NCBI GenBank assembly: GCA_030156255.1
Contig: JASGMV010000023.1
Coordinates: 1-56,875, forward strand
DNA: 56,875 bases
Direction: 5' to 3'
Origin: Desulfovibrionales bacterium
Lineage (GTDB): Bacteria; Desulfobacterota; Desulfovibrionia; Desulfovibrionales; Desulfovibrionaceae
A program made the translations under genes and the position numbers. Positions 8,554 through 18,682 of this stretch are shown here, in pieces. The notes beneath the pieces are model-generated. The model was not told the origin of the DNA. It saw nothing but the letters and a program-made list of their open reading frames with translations, and did no database searches. The first letter of the stretch is position 1. Each line of letters opens with the position of its first letter.

Positions 8554-9778
8554 CGCCTTCCTCCGCCTCGATCTTCTTTTCCATGCAAACGCAGCGCCAC
8601 ACAGGCAGACGCTGATCCAAGTGAATGCGGTGCAAATACTCCATATCCAAGCCCATCTCCGGATTGGACACGTCCGGATCTCCCTCCTGCGGAATAGGCG
8701 TCTGCTCCAGGACGTTGGCCACGTGCGTGGCGGTGAGCGGCGTGAATCCGGAGTCCTTGCTCCGGGAGGGGACATGATGGTTGTGCACGGCCTCCACCAC
8801 CCGCTCAGGCAAACTCCACAACGCCAACAAATAGGCCCCCACCTCGGCGTGCGTGGTTCCCAGAACGGCCTGCTCCGCCTTCAGCAAATCCTCTCCCGCC
8901 TGGAGACGCTCCATGATCTGCTCATGCTCCTTCTTCAAATGGGCGGCCACGATCAACCGGCCGACGTCGTGCACCAGCCCCGCGATAAAGCAATCGCCCG
9001 AAACGCTCTGGTCGGCGTGCTCCAGGTGGGCGATCACCCGAGCCAAACCGGCCGTGGCGAAGGAGTGGTCCCAAAGGCTGGAGCGCAAACCGGCCAGTCG
9101 CTCCGGCCGATCGAAGGCGGAAAACAGGCGCAGCGTCACCACCAGATAGCTCACCGTGTCCATGCCCAAAAGGTTCACGGCCTGGGCCGGACTCGACACC
9201 CGCACCGGCAGGCCGAAAAACGAGGAGTTGACCAGTTTGAGCAAAGAGGCGCTCACGCCCAGGTCCCTGGAAATGATCTCGCCGACCCGGTGCATGGACG
9301 GCGTTTCCAGGCTCAACTCCTCCCGAAGTTCGAAATAGACGTCCGGCAGGGAAGGAAGCGAGTCGATGGACGTGACGACGCGGCGCAAGCCCTCATTCAG
9401 GCCGGCCGCCTGAAGCCAGTTCGCCCGATCGATGGCTCCGGACAGGTCCTCGGGCGTGCACGGCTTGGTCAGAAATTGATGCGCCGGCCGTATGGATTGT
9501 AAAATGTCCTTGTATTCCGAATGGCCCGAAAGGATGATACGCAGAGCGCACGGCCAGCGATCACGAACCTCCTCGAGCAGGGCCACGCCGTCCATGCCGG
9601 GCATGCGCATGTCGGCCACCACCACATCGTAGGCCTTTTCCTCCATGGCCGCGAGGGCCTGCTCCCCTCCGCCCACGAAGGACATGCTCCACTCCTTGCG
9701 CTTGGAGCGAAGCATCAGGCGCAACCCATGCAGCACGTTGGGCTCGTCATCCACGAACAAAATCGAAAGCTTGGTCAC
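8540..9778 (-). CDS. Response regulator with HDOD output domain
   Basis: This 412-residue protein has a receiver domain at residues 1-120, with D10-D11, phospho-acceptor D56 in VADMRMPGMDG, and K in FLTKPC. An HDOD domain follows at about 130-330, recognisable by SLPSLPDV, SRDLGVSASLLKLVNSSFFG, AGLVHDVGRLI and the ending VHNHH. HDOD domains lack full phosphodiesterase chemistry as a rule and act as scaffolds in signalling, although this copy keeps an HD pair. The start ATG overlaps the stop of the histidine kinase gene (bases 9775-9778), and its own 3' end overlaps the next regulator. The three genes therefore look like one translationally coupled phosphorelay. The output target is unknown. 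Confidence 0.88.
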   Translation of the reverse strand: MTKLSILFVDDEPNVLHGLRLMLRSKRKEWSMSFVGGGEQALAAMEEKAYDVVVADMRMPGMDGVALLEEVRDRWPCALRIILSGHSEYKDILQSIRPAHQFLTKPCTPEDLSGAIDRANWLQAAGLNEGLRRVVTSIDSLPSLPDVYFELREELSLETPSMHRVGEIISRDLGVSASLLKLVNSSFFGLPVRVSSPAQAVNLLGMDTVSYLVVTLRLFSAFDRPERLAGLRSSLWDHSFATAGLARVIAHLEHADQSVSGDCFIAGLVHDVGRLIVAAHLKKEHEQIMERLQAGEDLLKAEQAVLGTTHAEVGAYLLALWSLPERVVEAVHNHHVPSRSKDSGFTPLTATHVANVLEQTPIPQEGDPDVSNPEMGLDMEYLHRIHLDQRLPVWRCVCMEKKIEAEEGDVEG

Positions 9779-11676
9779 GACGCCTCCTCGGAGTTTTCCA
9801 TATCGGGCGGATGAAGGGGCAGGCGGATGATGAACGTGGTTCCAACGCCTTCCTCCGACTCGAAGCTGATGGTCCCCCCGTGCTTGTCCACGATGTTGTA
9901 GGCGATGGACAATCCCTGTCCCGTGCCCTTGCCCACCTCCTTGGTGGTGAAAAATGGATCGAAAATCTTATGCCGGTTCTCCTCCGGGATGCCGGTGCCG
10001 CTGTCCCCGATGCGCACCTCGGCCCAGTCGCCGTCGACCCTGGAGGAAATCTTGAGCATCCCTTTTTCGTGGGAGTTCTTGACTTTTTCCCCGATGGCGT
10101 GGGCGCCGTTGACCAGCAGATTGAGAAACACCTGGTTCATGTCTCCGGGCAGGCACGGCACGGGGGGCAGGTCCGGGTCCAGATCGAACGTCATCTCGGC
10201 CACGTACTTCCACTCGTTTTTGGCCACGGTGGCCGTATTGTCCAGGGCCGCGTTGATGTCCACGGCCCGTTTCTCCTCCGCCCCGGGATGCGAAAATTTT
10301 TTCATGGCCTGAACGATGCGCGTGATGCGCTCCACGCCTTCCTGGGCCATGGACAAAGCTTTGGGCGTTTCCTCGTCCAGAAAATCCAAGTCGAAAGCCT
10401 CGGCCTGCTCCTGGTAGAACTCGACAAACTCCTCGCCCGCTCCGCCCTTGGCCATCCGCTCTTCGAGCTTGCGGATCATCTCCCGCATGTCCGTGCAGGC
10501 GTCCTGAAGAAAGCGCACAAGGTCTCCGACATACTGGGTGGGCGTGTTGATCTCGTGGGCGATGCCCGCGGCGAGCTGGCCGATGGACTCCATTTTCTGA
10601 GCCACGGAGAGTTGCCGCTCCAGCGCCTGGCGCTCGGAGATGTCGAAAAAAACCTGGGCCCAGCAGTCCCGGCCGCCCCAGCGCACGGGAAACACGCTTT
10701 TGGAGACCGGCGTCACCTTGCCGTCCAGGCGGGTGAGTTGGCCTTCCTCGTAAGGCGCCGGCTCCTTCTCTCCCTCGGGACAACTGGATATGTGCCTGGG
10801 GCCGACCTCCAACATCCGGAAAATCTGGTCGCAGGGAAGTCCTTTGATTTTTTCGAGGGAAAAGCCCATCAGTTCCTCGGCCACGGCGTTCATCTCCTCG
10901 ATGGCGCCCGTGTTTCGATCCAGAATCAAGAACGCGGCCTTGAGCCCGTTCAAAAGCGTCTCCAGAAGCTCGCGCTCTTCCTCGAGCCGCCGCTGGTAGG
11001 CTCGCCGCTCGCTCACGTCCCGGCCCACGGCGATGACCAGAAGCCGCCCCCGCCGAGTCATGGAGTTAAAGTGCATCTCCATGGGAAAAACCGTCCCGTC
11101 CTTGCGGATATGCGGCACGTCGATCCGGCCCACGTCGACCCGCCCCGAGACGACATCTTCAAACACCTTTTGCGCCGCAGGATAACCCTCCTCCGTGACG
11201 AATTCCCGAGGACTCAAGGCGAACAGTTCCTCGCGGTTATAACCGAAATGCCTGCAGGCCGCGTCATTGACGTCCACCAAACGCTCCTGGAGCCCATCCA
11301 ACAGAAATATGGCGTCCTCGGACATGTTCATGGCCTGCCGGAACGTCGCCAAATCCTCGCTTTTGCGGACCAGCTCCCGGGTGCGCTCCTCGATACGCTC
11401 CTCGAGCTTTTCATTGGCTTCCTCCAGCTCTTCGGCCAACACCCGCCGACTATTCATGATCCGCTGCACAAAAAAACCAAGAGCCAGACAGAAAGCGACC
11501 ATCGCCAAGCGCTTGAAAAATTCATCCGGAATCGGATGGCGCAGTTCGTACAAAAAAAGCTCCCAGTAAAAATACGACCGGACGGCCGCATCCAGCAGGG
11601 CGAGGGCCACTCCCGCCAGCAGGCCCGCAAAAATAAACCAGGGAGGCCAGAACCAATTCGCGATATTTTTATTCAT
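9775..11676 (-). CDS. Membrane sensor histidine kinase with two PAS domains
   Basis: The product has 633 residues. Two N-terminal membrane spans (about 8-30 and 55-72) bracket a short periplasmic loop. A coiled coil of Glu/Arg heptads (75-110) leads into a first PAS domain (about 110-230) and a second (about 235-355). A HisKA domain carries the phospho-acceptor H374 in [11 protein letters not shown], and a HATPase_c domain has the N box [10 protein letters not shown], the G1 box GDSGTGIP and KGTGQGLS. About 70 extra residues separate the H box from the N box, as in kinases of the NtrB/ZraS style. It should autophosphorylate and pass the phosphate to the two response regulators encoded directly downstream. 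The ribosome site is weak. It is divergent from the OsmC-like gene. Confidence 0.92.
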   Translation of the reverse strand: MNKNIANWFWPPWFIFAGLLAGVALALLDAAVRSYFYWELFLYELRHPIPDEFFKRLAMVAFCLALGFFVQRIMNSRRVLAEELEEANEKLEERIEERTRELVRKSEDLATFRQAMNMSEDAIFLLDGLQERLVDVNDAACRHFGYNREELFALSPREFVTEEGYPAAQKVFEDVVSGRVDVGRIDVPHIRKDGTVFPMEMHFNSMTRRGRLLVIAVGRDVSERRAYQRRLEEERELLETLLNGLKAAFLILDRNTGAIEEMNAVAEELMGFSLEKIKGLPCDQIFRMLEVGPRHISSCPEGEKEPAPYEEGQLTRLDGKVTPVSKSVFPVRWGGRDCWAQVFFDISERQALERQLSVAQKMESIGQLAAGIAHEINTPTQYVGDLVRFLQDACTDMREMIRKLEERMAKGGAGEEFVEFYQEQAEAFDLDFLDEETPKALSMAQEGVERITRIVQAMKKFSHPGAEEKRAVDINAALDNTATVAKNEWKYVAEMTFDLDPDLPPVPCLPGDMNQVFLNLLVNGAHAIGEKVKNSHEKGMLKISSRVDGDWAEVRIGDSGTGIPEENRHKIFDPFFTTKEVGKGTGQGLSIAYNIVDKHGGTISFESEEGVGTTFIIRLPLHPPDMENSEEAS

Positions 11677-11781
11677 AACCTATACATGGCCTAAACCAAC
11701 ATGTTCCGCAATGATAATCCCGGCGGCGCAAATCGGCGGCGCACCTTGTGGCTCGCGCCGGCTGCTGGTAGAAAGCCCCCC

Positions 11782-12207
11782 ATGCAAACGAATCAAACGG
11801 AACAACCAACGCTGGTCGAGGTGAATTTTCCCGGCGGCAAACGCGTGGACGCCAAAATCAACGGCCACGTCGTGCCCACGGACCAAAAAAAGCACAACGG
11901 CGGCCAGGACTGCGCGCCCAGGCCGTTCGAGACGTTCCTCGCCTCCATCGGCGCCTGCGCCGGGGCTTACGCCATGAGCTACTGCGAGCGCAAATCCCTT
12001 CCGACCAAGGGCCTGACGCTTCGCTTGCACTGCGAAAGCGACGCCGCGGGGCGGCGCGTGGAGCGCATCACGTTCGAAATGAGCCTGCCCCCGGATTTTC
12101 CGGAAAAACAAATCCGCAGCCTGGAGCGAGCGGTCATGGGGTGCGCGGTGAAAAAGCACATGGAGACGCCGCCCGCGTTCTCCATTGCATCGCACGCAGG
12201 CGAGTGA
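11782..12207 (+). CDS. OsmC/YhfA-like family protein
   Basis: The 141-residue protein resembles the OsmC/Ohr superfamily, whose members reduce organic peroxides with two cysteines or serve unknown roles (YhfA group). C59 in [11 protein letters not shown] and C121 in [10 protein letters not shown] fall where the family places its reactive pair. Extra cysteines (C44, C68, C84) are present. I chose ATG 11782, which matches the family N-terminus; the open frame extends upstream to 11701 without a ribosome site. The gene is divergent from the histidine kinase and about 110 bases before glnS. A protective peroxidase function is family inference only, because the sequence fits the YhfA-type branch better than classical Ohr. 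Confidence 0.72.
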   Translation: MQTNQTEQPTLVEVNFPGGKRVDAKINGHVVPTDQKKHNGGQDCAPRPFETFLASIGACAGAYAMSYCERKSLPTKGLTLRLHCESDAAGRRVERITFEMSLPPDFPEKQIRSLERAVMGCAVKKHMETPPAFSIASHAGE

Positions 12208-12319
12208 CCTTGCGGCCGGCGCATATTTGACCGGGCGGCGAAGTTTTCGTATTTTCCAGGATTACTTTTTGATGCGCGCAAGCGCCAACCATTCGCAACG
12301 ATCCACAGGACAACAAGCC

Positions 12320-14029
12320 ATGAGCTCCAAGCAGCCGCAGGAAGCAACCGACGCCAAGCGTTCCAATTTCATCCGCGCCATCGTGGCCGAAGACGTCCTC
12401 TCCGGCAAATGGGGCGGCAGAGTCGTGACCCGCTTTCCGCCGGAGCCCAACGGCTATCTGCACATCGGGCACGCCAAGTCCATCTGCCTCAACTTCGGCA
12501 TCGCCCAGGAATTCAAAGGCCATTGCAACCTGCGCTTCGACGACACCAACCCCACGAAGGAAGACGTGGAGTACGTCGACTCCATTCAGGAAGACGTGCA
12601 CTGGCTGGGCTTCGACTGGGGCAAGCGCCGTTACTACGCCTCGGATTATTTCGAGAAGCTTTACCAATACGCCGAAGCACTCGTCATGAGAGGCCTGGCC
12701 TACGTAGACAGCCAGAGCGCGGAGGCGATTCGCGCAAGCCGCGGAACCCTCACCGAGCCCGGCGAGAACAGCCCCTACCGGGAGCGCTCCGTGGAGGAGA
12801 ACCTCGACCTGTTCCGCCGCATGCGCGCCGGGGAGTTCGAGGACGGCGCCTGCGTGCTTCGGGCCAAAATCGACATGGCCTCGCCCAACGTGCTCATGCG
12901 CGACCCCACCCTGTACCGCATCCGCCGCACCGCGCACCACCGCACAGGGACCGCCTGGGTCATCTACCCCATGTACGACTTCACGCACTGCCTCTCCGAC
13001 TCCATCGAAGGCGTCACCCACTCCCTCTGCACCCTGGAGTTCGAAAACAACCGGGAGCTTTACGATTGGGTCCTGGACGCCCTGGAAGTCTACCACCCCC
13101 AGCAAACCGAGTTCGCCCGCCTGAACTTGACGTACACGGTCATGTCCAAGCGCAGGCTCATCCAACTGGTGCAGGAGGGCTGCGTTTCGGGATGGGACGA
13201 CCCGCGCATGCCGACCATCTGCGGCCTGCGCCGCAGGGGATACCCGCCCGAGGCCATCCGCGACTTCTGCGAGCGCATCGGCGTGGCCAAAGCCGACAAC
13301 ATGGTCGACTACGCCATGCTCGAACACTGCGTGCGCGAGCGGCTCAACGACGTCGCGCCCCGGTACATGGCCGTCCTGAACCCCATCAAACTGACCATCG
13401 CCAACTATCCCGAAGGCCAGACCGAGGCGTTCGAATTTCCCAACCATCCGGAAAAACCGGAAGAGGGCTCCCGCAAGGTCCCCTTCTCCCGGGTCCTCTA
13501 CGTGGAGCGAGACGACTTTCGCGAAGAAGCGCCGCGCAAATGGTTCCGCCTGGCGCCGGGGCGGGAGGTCCGGCTGCGCTACGCGTACTACGTCACCTGC
13601 AAGGAAGTGGTCAAAAACGAAGCCGGCGACGTGGTGGAGATCATCTGCGAATACGATCCCGAAAGCCGGGGAGGAGCCAGCCCCGACGGCCGCAAGGTCA
13701 AAGGCGCCCTGCATTGGGTCTCGGCCGAACACGCCCGTACGGCCGAAGTCCGGCTCTACGACCGGCTCTTTACCCAGGAAAACCCCATGAATGTCCCTGA
13801 GGGGAAAACATTCATGGATTGCATCAATCCGGAGTCCCTGACCACCATCCAGGCTTACGTGGAGCCCGCCTTGGGCGACCTGCCGCCAGGAGCGCGGGTG
13901 CAGTTCGAGCGCATCGGCTATTTCTGCATGGACAAGGAGGACGCCACGCCCGAGGCGCCCGTATTCAACCGCACGGCCACCCTACGCGATACTTGGGCCC
14001 GCGTGGAGCGTTCGCAACAACAAAGTTAG
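12320..14029 (+). CDS. glnS: Glutaminyl-tRNA synthetase
   Basis: The 569-residue class I synthetase charges tRNA-Gln with glutamine. The HIGH motif is in [14 protein letters not shown] near residue 45 and the KMSKS-type loop is VMSKRRL near 275. The GlnRS-type acceptor and anticodon-binding beta-barrels follow, including the ending [22 protein letters not shown]. Its size matches bacterial GlnRS (about 550). Many bacteria lack GlnRS and use GatCAB, so this marks a lineage with direct charging. I use ATG 12320 with AGGA ahead; the frame is open further upstream but lacks a ribosome site. It is followed by a 13-base inverted repeat that may end the transcript. Confidence 0.95.
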   Translation: MSSKQPQEATDAKRSNFIRAIVAEDVLSGKWGGRVVTRFPPEPNGYLHIGHAKSICLNFGIAQEFKGHCNLRFDDTNPTKEDVEYVDSIQEDVHWLGFDWGKRRYYASDYFEKLYQYAEALVMRGLAYVDSQSAEAIRASRGTLTEPGENSPYRERSVEENLDLFRRMRAGEFEDGACVLRAKIDMASPNVLMRDPTLYRIRRTAHHRTGTAWVIYPMYDFTHCLSDSIEGVTHSLCTLEFENNRELYDWVLDALEVYHPQQTEFARLNLTYTVMSKRRLIQLVQEGCVSGWDDPRMPTICGLRRRGYPPEAIRDFCERIGVAKADNMVDYAMLEHCVRERLNDVAPRYMAVLNPIKLTIANYPEGQTEAFEFPNHPEKPEEGSRKVPFSRVLYVERDDFREEAPRKWFRLAPGREVRLRYAYYVTCKEVVKNEAGDVVEIICEYDPESRGGASPDGRKVKGALHWVSAEHARTAEVRLYDRLFTQENPMNVPEGKTFMDCINPESLTTIQAYVEPALGDLPPGARVQFERIGYFCMDKEDATPEAPVFNRTATLRDTWARVERSQQQS

Positions 14030-14113
14030 TCGCGTCCGGCAATTCCATATACCTATAATCGACGCAACACGACGGCGGCCCGAAGGGACGACGCGCCGCG
14101 ATAAGCGGCGTAA

Positions 14114-14145
14114 GCTCTGCTGAAAACCGCGCTTTTCAGCAGAGC
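14114..14145 (+). terminator. Stem-loop after glnS
   Basis: GCTCTGCTGAAAA and TTTTCAGCAGAGC form a perfect 13-base stem with a 6-base loop, 85 bases after the glnS stop. The strong stem suggests termination or transcript-end protection, but there is no clean T-run. The core GCTGAAAACCGCGCTTTT nearly recurs at 18123-18138, so it may belong to a repeated element. Confidence 0.45.
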
Positions 14146-14229
14146 GATCCTGAGCGAAAGCAAGCAGATGCATTTCGCGGACACCACACTAGGCCCATGG
14201 GCCTGCGCGCCATCGGAGGTCTCGGCTCC

Positions 14230-15012
14230 ATGAACCGCTACGCCAAACTCGACCGCCCGGACGTCCTCAGGGCGCTGTTCCATCCCTGGCGCGACGACTC
14301 CCCGGCGCCCGACGGCGCCGTGGACCTGTTCTTCGACGGGCCGGAAGCCTCCACGCTCCACTGCCGGCTGCATCCGGGGCGCGAACAGGACCCCGTTTTG
14401 CTGTTCTTCCACGGCAACGGCGAGATCGCAGCCGACTACGACGACTCGGCCAGGCTGTTCACCCGATCAGGCTTCGGCCTGCTCATCGCCGAATACCGAG
14501 GCTACGGACGCTCCCGCGGCGAGCCCACGGTCTCCGCCATGATGCGCGACGCCCACCTGATCCTGGACAAAGCCCTGGCCTGGCTGCCCGAGCAGGGCTT
14601 TCACGGCCCGCTCGCCGTCATGGGCCGATCCCTGGGCGGCGCCAGCGCCATCGAATTGGCCTCGGCCAGGCCCGGCGACGCGGCCGGACTCGTGGTGGAA
14701 AGCGGCGTCGCCTTCGAGGCCCTCCTGCTGCGCCGGCTCGGCCTGGACCCGGGTGAACTCGGCCTCACGTCCGACGACGGTTTCGGCAATCTCCAAAAAA
14801 TCTCCCGGTGGACCGGCCCGCTGCTGATCCTTCACGGAGAGGACGACGATCTGGTCCCCCCGGACAACGGCCGGGCGCTTTTCGAAGCGTGCCCCAGCGC
14901 CGCAAAAAAACTCTCCGTCATCCCCGACGCCGGCCACAACACGATCCTCGCCCGCGGCTCCTACTTCCAGGACTTGGCCGAGTTCCGGCGGAGCCTGGCG
15001 ACCCCGGCGTGA
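14230..15012 (+). CDS. Alpha/beta hydrolase (serine hydrolase)
   Basis: The product has 260 residues with an alpha/beta hydrolase fold. The oxyanion region is LLFFHGNGE, the nucleophile elbow is VMGRSLGGAS with its serine, the acid is in HGEDDDLVP and the catalytic histidine is in PDAGHNT. The layout resembles small bacterial esterase/peptidase relatives such as the BEM46/FrsA-like group, and the substrate cannot be read. I chose ATG 14230, which has GGAGGT nine bases before it, over the upstream ATG at 14197. Its stop overlaps the GTG start of the endonuclease IV gene by four bases, so the two are co-translated. Confidence 0.82.
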   Translation: MNRYAKLDRPDVLRALFHPWRDDSPAPDGAVDLFFDGPEASTLHCRLHPGREQDPVLLFFHGNGEIAADYDDSARLFTRSGFGLLIAEYRGYGRSRGEPTVSAMMRDAHLILDKALAWLPEQGFHGPLAVMGRSLGGASAIELASARPGDAAGLVVESGVAFEALLLRRLGLDPGELGLTSDDGFGNLQKISRWTGPLLILHGEDDDLVPPDNGRALFEACPSAAKKLSVIPDAGHNTILARGSYFQDLAEFRRSLATPA

Positions 15013-15899
15013 CCCCGAAACTGCTCCTGGGCGCGCACATGCCCGTCAGCGGCGGGCTGGCCAAAGCCGTGGAGCGTATCCAAAGCGTGGGCGGGACCGC
15101 TCTCCAGATATTCACCCGCAACCAGCGGCAATGGGCCGAACCGGAACTGGACGAGGCGACCGTCCGGGATTTCGCCGAGGCCTGGAAGGCCTGGGGCCCC
15201 TACCCCGTGGCGGTCCACGACAGCTATCTGCCCAACCTGGCCTCCCCGGACCCGGAGCTACGGGAGCGCTCCATCCTCCACACTGCGGCGGAAATCAAGC
15301 GCGCCGCCCGGCTCGGCGTCCCCTGGATCGTCACCCACCCCGGAGCCTTCAAGGAGGGCGGCCGCGACGAAGGCGTGCGGCGCTACGCCAGCGGGCTCGA
15401 CGCCGCCCTGGACAAGGCGGAAGACGCCACCGTCATGATGTTGCTGGAAAACACCGCAGGCGCGGGAACCCTCCTCGGAGGGGACTTCGAAGACTTGGCC
15501 GGGATCATGGGGCGTTCGCGCCATCAGGACAGGATCGGCGTTTGCCTGGACACCTGCCACGCCCTCGCCGCAGGCTACGGATTGGAGGACGCCGCAGCCT
15601 TGGACCGAACCTTGAAGGCCCTGGACGGCGCCGTGGGGCTGGACCGATTGAAGCTCCTGCACCTCAACGACTCCAAGCATCCGAAGGGATCGAACCGAGA
15701 CCGCCACGAGCACATCGGCGAGGGCGCCATAGGCCTGGCCGGATTCCGGGCCGTCATGGCCCACCCGAGCCTGCGGGCTCTGCCCATGATCATCGAAACG
15801 CCCAAAGGCAAGGGGAAGACGCTGCTGGACGCGGACAAGAAAAATCTCCAACGCCTGCGGCGACTGTGGAAAGAAGGATTTCGGGAGAACGATCCGTAG
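15009..15899 (+). CDS. nfo: Endonuclease IV (AP endonuclease)
   Basis: This 296-residue enzyme cuts DNA 5' of abasic sites in base-excision repair. Family features include the start LLGAHMPVSGGL, the motif ENTAGAGTLLG with its metal-binding glutamate, CLDTCHALAAGYG, LHLNDSK, and HEHIGEGAIG. These supply the His, Glu and Asp ligands of the trinuclear zinc site. The start is GTG 15009, overlapping the hydrolase stop (GTGA), because it gives the normal N-terminus. Exonuclease III, the other main AP endonuclease, is encoded 2.8 kb downstream on the other strand, so both classes are present. Confidence 0.93.
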   Translation: MTPKLLLGAHMPVSGGLAKAVERIQSVGGTALQIFTRNQRQWAEPELDEATVRDFAEAWKAWGPYPVAVHDSYLPNLASPDPELRERSILHTAAEIKRAARLGVPWIVTHPGAFKEGGRDEGVRRYASGLDAALDKAEDATVMMLLENTAGAGTLLGGDFEDLAGIMGRSRHQDRIGVCLDTCHALAAGYGLEDAAALDRTLKALDGAVGLDRLKLLHLNDSKHPKGSNRDRHEHIGEGAIGLAGFRAVMAHPSLRALPMIIETPKGKGKTLLDADKKNLQRLRRLWKEGFRENDP

Positions 15900-15995
15900 G
15901 CCGAAAAAAGCGCCCGGGGAGCAATGGCGTCGATTCACACACCGACATCATGAAAATTTTTGAAGAAGGGGCTCGGGGGAGAAACATCCTCCGCC

Positions 15996-17855
15996 TCAGC
16001 TGAGCGGCCAGTAACAATTGCCTCCCATGCCTTTGGCCTGATACATGGCGCGGTCCGCGGCCTGCAGCAGTGTTTGGGGACTTTCCCCGTCCCGGGGATG
16101 GATGGCGACCCCCACGCTGGCCCCCAAAAGATAAACGGAGCCGGCGCCGCCGGGCTGGTTCAGGCCCTCCACCACCCGCTTCGCCACGAGCAGAGCCTGA
16201 TCGGACGACTCCAAGTCTTGCAGCAAAAGCACAAACTCGTCGCCGCCGATGCGGGCCACGGTGTCCGACTCGCGTGAATTCGCGGACAGCAAGCGCCCCG
16301 CTTCGCACAGCACTGCATCTCCAAAAGCGTGGCCGTGGGTGTCGTTCATGGCCTTGAACCGGTCCAAATCCACGTAAAGCAGACCCAGCATGGAGTTGTT
16401 GCGCTTGGCCAGGCGAAAGGCGTGCTCGATGCGGTCGGCGAAAAGTTGGCGGTTGGGCAGCCCGGTGAGCGGATCGTGCAGGGCCATGTAGCGAATGCGC
16501 TCCTGAGCCGCCCGAATTTCCGTCACGTCGTGCCCGTTGACCACCAGATGGCCGTTTTGCATGCGGCTGACGTGCAGACTGCAATAACGCATTTCGCCAG
16601 AGCCGTGTCGAAACCGGAATGTACGCTCCATGGGACCGGAGACGTTGAGAGCGTCGAAAACCATTTTTTTGACTTCGTGGCTTGACGCGCCCTCGGGGGT
16701 CAAAAGCTTGATCCAGGAATCCAGCCCGTTCAGTTCGCTTGCGGTATAGCCGAAAAGCCGCTCCATGCCCGGGCTGACGAACGGCGTTTCGCCGGACGGC
16801 GTGACCACGGCGATGCCGTCGTGGGACGTCGCCAGCACGGAGTCGATGAACTCCTTCTCCCGCTGCAGGGCCCGCTCCACCTTGCGGCGCTCTCCGACCT
16901 CCCGCTGCAGCATCTCATTGGTCTGGCTCAACTCCCGCGTACGCTCGGCCACCCGTTGCTCCAGAAGGCCATGGGCCTTGCGCAGCTCCTCCTCCACCTC
17001 CTTGAGGCCCGTGACGTCCACGGCCACCCCCCAGTTGATCCAGCCGGGGATGCCCACTCTACGGGATACGTTGGTGCAGGCGAAGACCCGATAGCAACCG
17101 TCTCCACACCGAATTCTCACGTCCTGGGCCTGTTCGTCTCCGCCCCGCGGGCTCAGGCCGACCGTATCCGCAAGGTCCAGACCAAAATCGGGCGGCAACT
17201 CCAAAAGGCCGGGTTCGAACTCCTCCATGGCCTTGGATTCATAACCGAGCATCCGAATCAGCTCCTGATTCATCCAGAGAACCGAACCATGCTCATCCAT
17301 CCGGTACACGCCGACCCCGGGCAAGTTGTCCAGAACCTCGCGCAGGCGTTGCTCGCCTTCGGCCAGCCCCATTTCCGCCAGCTTGCGCGCCTCCACTTCG
17401 GCCATCAACCGCTTGTTGAGATCCTTGAGCTCCGCCGTGCGCTCGGCCACCAACCGCTCCAGGTCCGTTTGGTGTTCGCGCAGCTCCAGCTGGGTGCGCA
17501 CCCGGGCGGCCATAATTTCCAACGAACACGGCTTGCAGATGTAGTCCACGGCGCCCAGCTTCAACCCCCGCGCTTCTCGCGCCGCATCCGTGAGAGCCGT
17601 CACGAAAATGACGGGAATGTCCTGGACGGTCGGGTCTTCCTTGAGCCGGCGGCAGACTTCAAAGCCGTCCATGCCCGGCATCATCACGTCCAGCAAAATC
17701 AGATCCGGCTTCAGCCGTCTGCCCGCGAGCTCCAAGGCTTCCCGCCCGTTCGCGGCGACCAGAAGTTCATAGCCGTCCTTTTTCAGGGCCTCGACCATGA
17801 TCTCGATGTTCGCAGGTTCGTCGTCAACGATCAGAATAATTTTTTTCATGCCCAT
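15996..17855 (-). CDS. Response regulator-PAS-PAS-GGDEF diguanylate cyclase
   Basis: The product has 619 residues. A receiver domain (1-125) has D11-D12, phospho-acceptor D56 in LLDVMMPGMDG and K in YICKPC. A coiled coil and a PAS domain (about 170-290) follow, then another coiled coil and PAS (about 320-445), then a GGDEF domain (about 450-619). The active-site loop is intact (ARIGGDEF), and an RESD motif five residues upstream matches the RxxD inhibitory site, so it should make c-di-GMP with product feedback. No EAL domain is present. Activation by phosphorylation is expected, but no partner kinase is adjacent. The start is uncertain among ATG 17855, ATG 17849 and TTG 17864, none of which has a strong ribosome site. 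Confidence 0.9.
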   Translation of the reverse strand: MGMKKIILIVDDEPANIEIMVEALKKDGYELLVAANGREALELAGRRLKPDLILLDVMMPGMDGFEVCRRLKEDPTVQDIPVIFVTALTDAAREARGLKLGAVDYICKPCSLEIMAARVRTQLELREHQTDLERLVAERTAELKDLNKRLMAEVEARKLAEMGLAEGEQRLREVLDNLPGVGVYRMDEHGSVLWMNQELIRMLGYESKAMEEFEPGLLELPPDFGLDLADTVGLSPRGGDEQAQDVRIRCGDGCYRVFACTNVSRRVGIPGWINWGVAVDVTGLKEVEEELRKAHGLLEQRVAERTRELSQTNEMLQREVGERRKVERALQREKEFIDSVLATSHDGIAVVTPSGETPFVSPGMERLFGYTASELNGLDSWIKLLTPEGASSHEVKKMVFDALNVSGPMERTFRFRHGSGEMRYCSLHVSRMQNGHLVVNGHDVTEIRAAQERIRYMALHDPLTGLPNRQLFADRIEHAFRLAKRNNSMLGLLYVDLDRFKAMNDTHGHAFGDAVLCEAGRLLSANSRESDTVARIGGDEFVLLLQDLESSDQALLVAKRVVEGLNQPGGAGSVYLLGASVGVAIHPRDGESPQTLLQAADRAMYQAKGMGGNCYWPLS

Positions 17856-18209
17856 GATTCGCAAGTTTCGCTTTTGGTTTCATGTACGCTAACCGAAGGA
17901 CCGTGCTTTGCGCCATTAGTATTTTTTGCAGTCGGCGATTTCTCCTTGCCGATTGACAAAAGCTCACGGGCTTCATAAGCCAGCCAATGAGGGTATGTTG
18001 CGCTCGGTTTACTTTTCGAAGTTAACCTGTTCTCATCGCGTGAAAGGCTGTTGCGAAACAGCGTACGCACGCCAGGCCGGAGCGCCGAAGCGCAACCCGA
18101 AGCGAGTCATTGATGCGCGTTGCTGAAACCGCGCTTTCGTCGGCGCTCGTTGCTAAATTTTTGGCGGACGTTGCAACGTCCTTTTTATAAAAAGCAAAGG
18201 ACCCGCGCC
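17856..18209. other. 354-base intergenic region with strong RNA-like structure
   Basis: No convincing protein gene lies here. A TTGACA at 17954-17959 could be a plus-strand -35 box. GCTGTT-GCGA-AACAGC (18047-18062) makes a tetraloop hairpin. GAGCGCCG at 18080-18087 can pair with CGGCGCTC at 18142-18149, with a nested AGCGC/GCGCT pairing. A GGACGT/ACGTCC palindrome followed by five T (18167-18187) then precedes the PPC gene by 22 bases. This could be a small RNA or a leader with an attenuator. Confidence 0.4.
18167..18187 (+). terminator. Palindrome plus T-run ahead of PPC-domain gene
   Basis: GGACGTTGCAACGTCC is a perfect 16-base palindrome followed directly by TTTTT. This is the form of an intrinsic terminator, yet it lies just before a gene start. 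It could end a short upstream RNA, act as an attenuator, or be an operator. Confidence 0.45.
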
Positions 18210-18629
18210 ATGAAGTACAAACGCTACGGTTCAAAACTGTTGCTGCGCCTGGATCCGGGCGACGAGGTGATCGCCTCGGTGACGGAAGTCTGCGAAAAGG
18301 AAAACATCCATTTGGGCGCCGTCACCGGTCTCGGAGCGGTGGATAGCGCGCGAATAGGCTGTTTCGATCCCTACGGCAAGCAACACCATCCGACGATGGT
18401 GGAGGAGCCCTGCGAGATTACGAGCCTTCTCGGCAACGTCAGCCGGATGGACGGCAAGATCTATCTCCACCTCCACGCCACCCTGGCCGGAATGAGCAAC
18501 AAGGTCGTGGGAGGACACTTGAACATGGCCAGGGTCAGCGCCATGGCCGAAATCTGGATCGACGGAGTGGATGGCCTTGTGGACCGCGAGTTCAGTGAAA
18601 AAGTCGGACTGAACGTCCTGAAGTTCTAG
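18210..18629 (+). CDS. PPC/DUF296 domain protein
   Basis: The 139-residue product is a single PPC (plants and prokaryotes conserved) domain. Recognisable parts are LLRLDPGDEVIASV at the start, GAVTGLGAVDSARIG, then HLHATLAGMSNKVVGGHL, whose histidines form the conserved metal site in solved family members. In plants the domain is joined to AT-hooks and contributes to DNA binding; in bacteria it is usually stand-alone, trimeric and of unknown role. ATG 18210 has AAAGG ten bases before it. The gene stands alone, behind a structured leader. A DNA-binding function should not be assumed. Confidence 0.85.
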   Translation: MKYKRYGSKLLLRLDPGDEVIASVTEVCEKENIHLGAVTGLGAVDSARIGCFDPYGKQHHPTMVEEPCEITSLLGNVSRMDGKIYLHLHATLAGMSNKVVGGHLNMARVSAMAEIWIDGVDGLVDREFSEKVGLNVLKF

Positions 18630-18682
18630 CCGAACCGCCCCCGGTTGCGGAACGGAGCGCCTTACGATCACTCCGCAATCCT

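Noticed and set aside
9811-11694. 627-codon plus-strand frame opposite the histidine kinase
   Set aside because: Shadow frame; all kinase motifs are on the minus strand.
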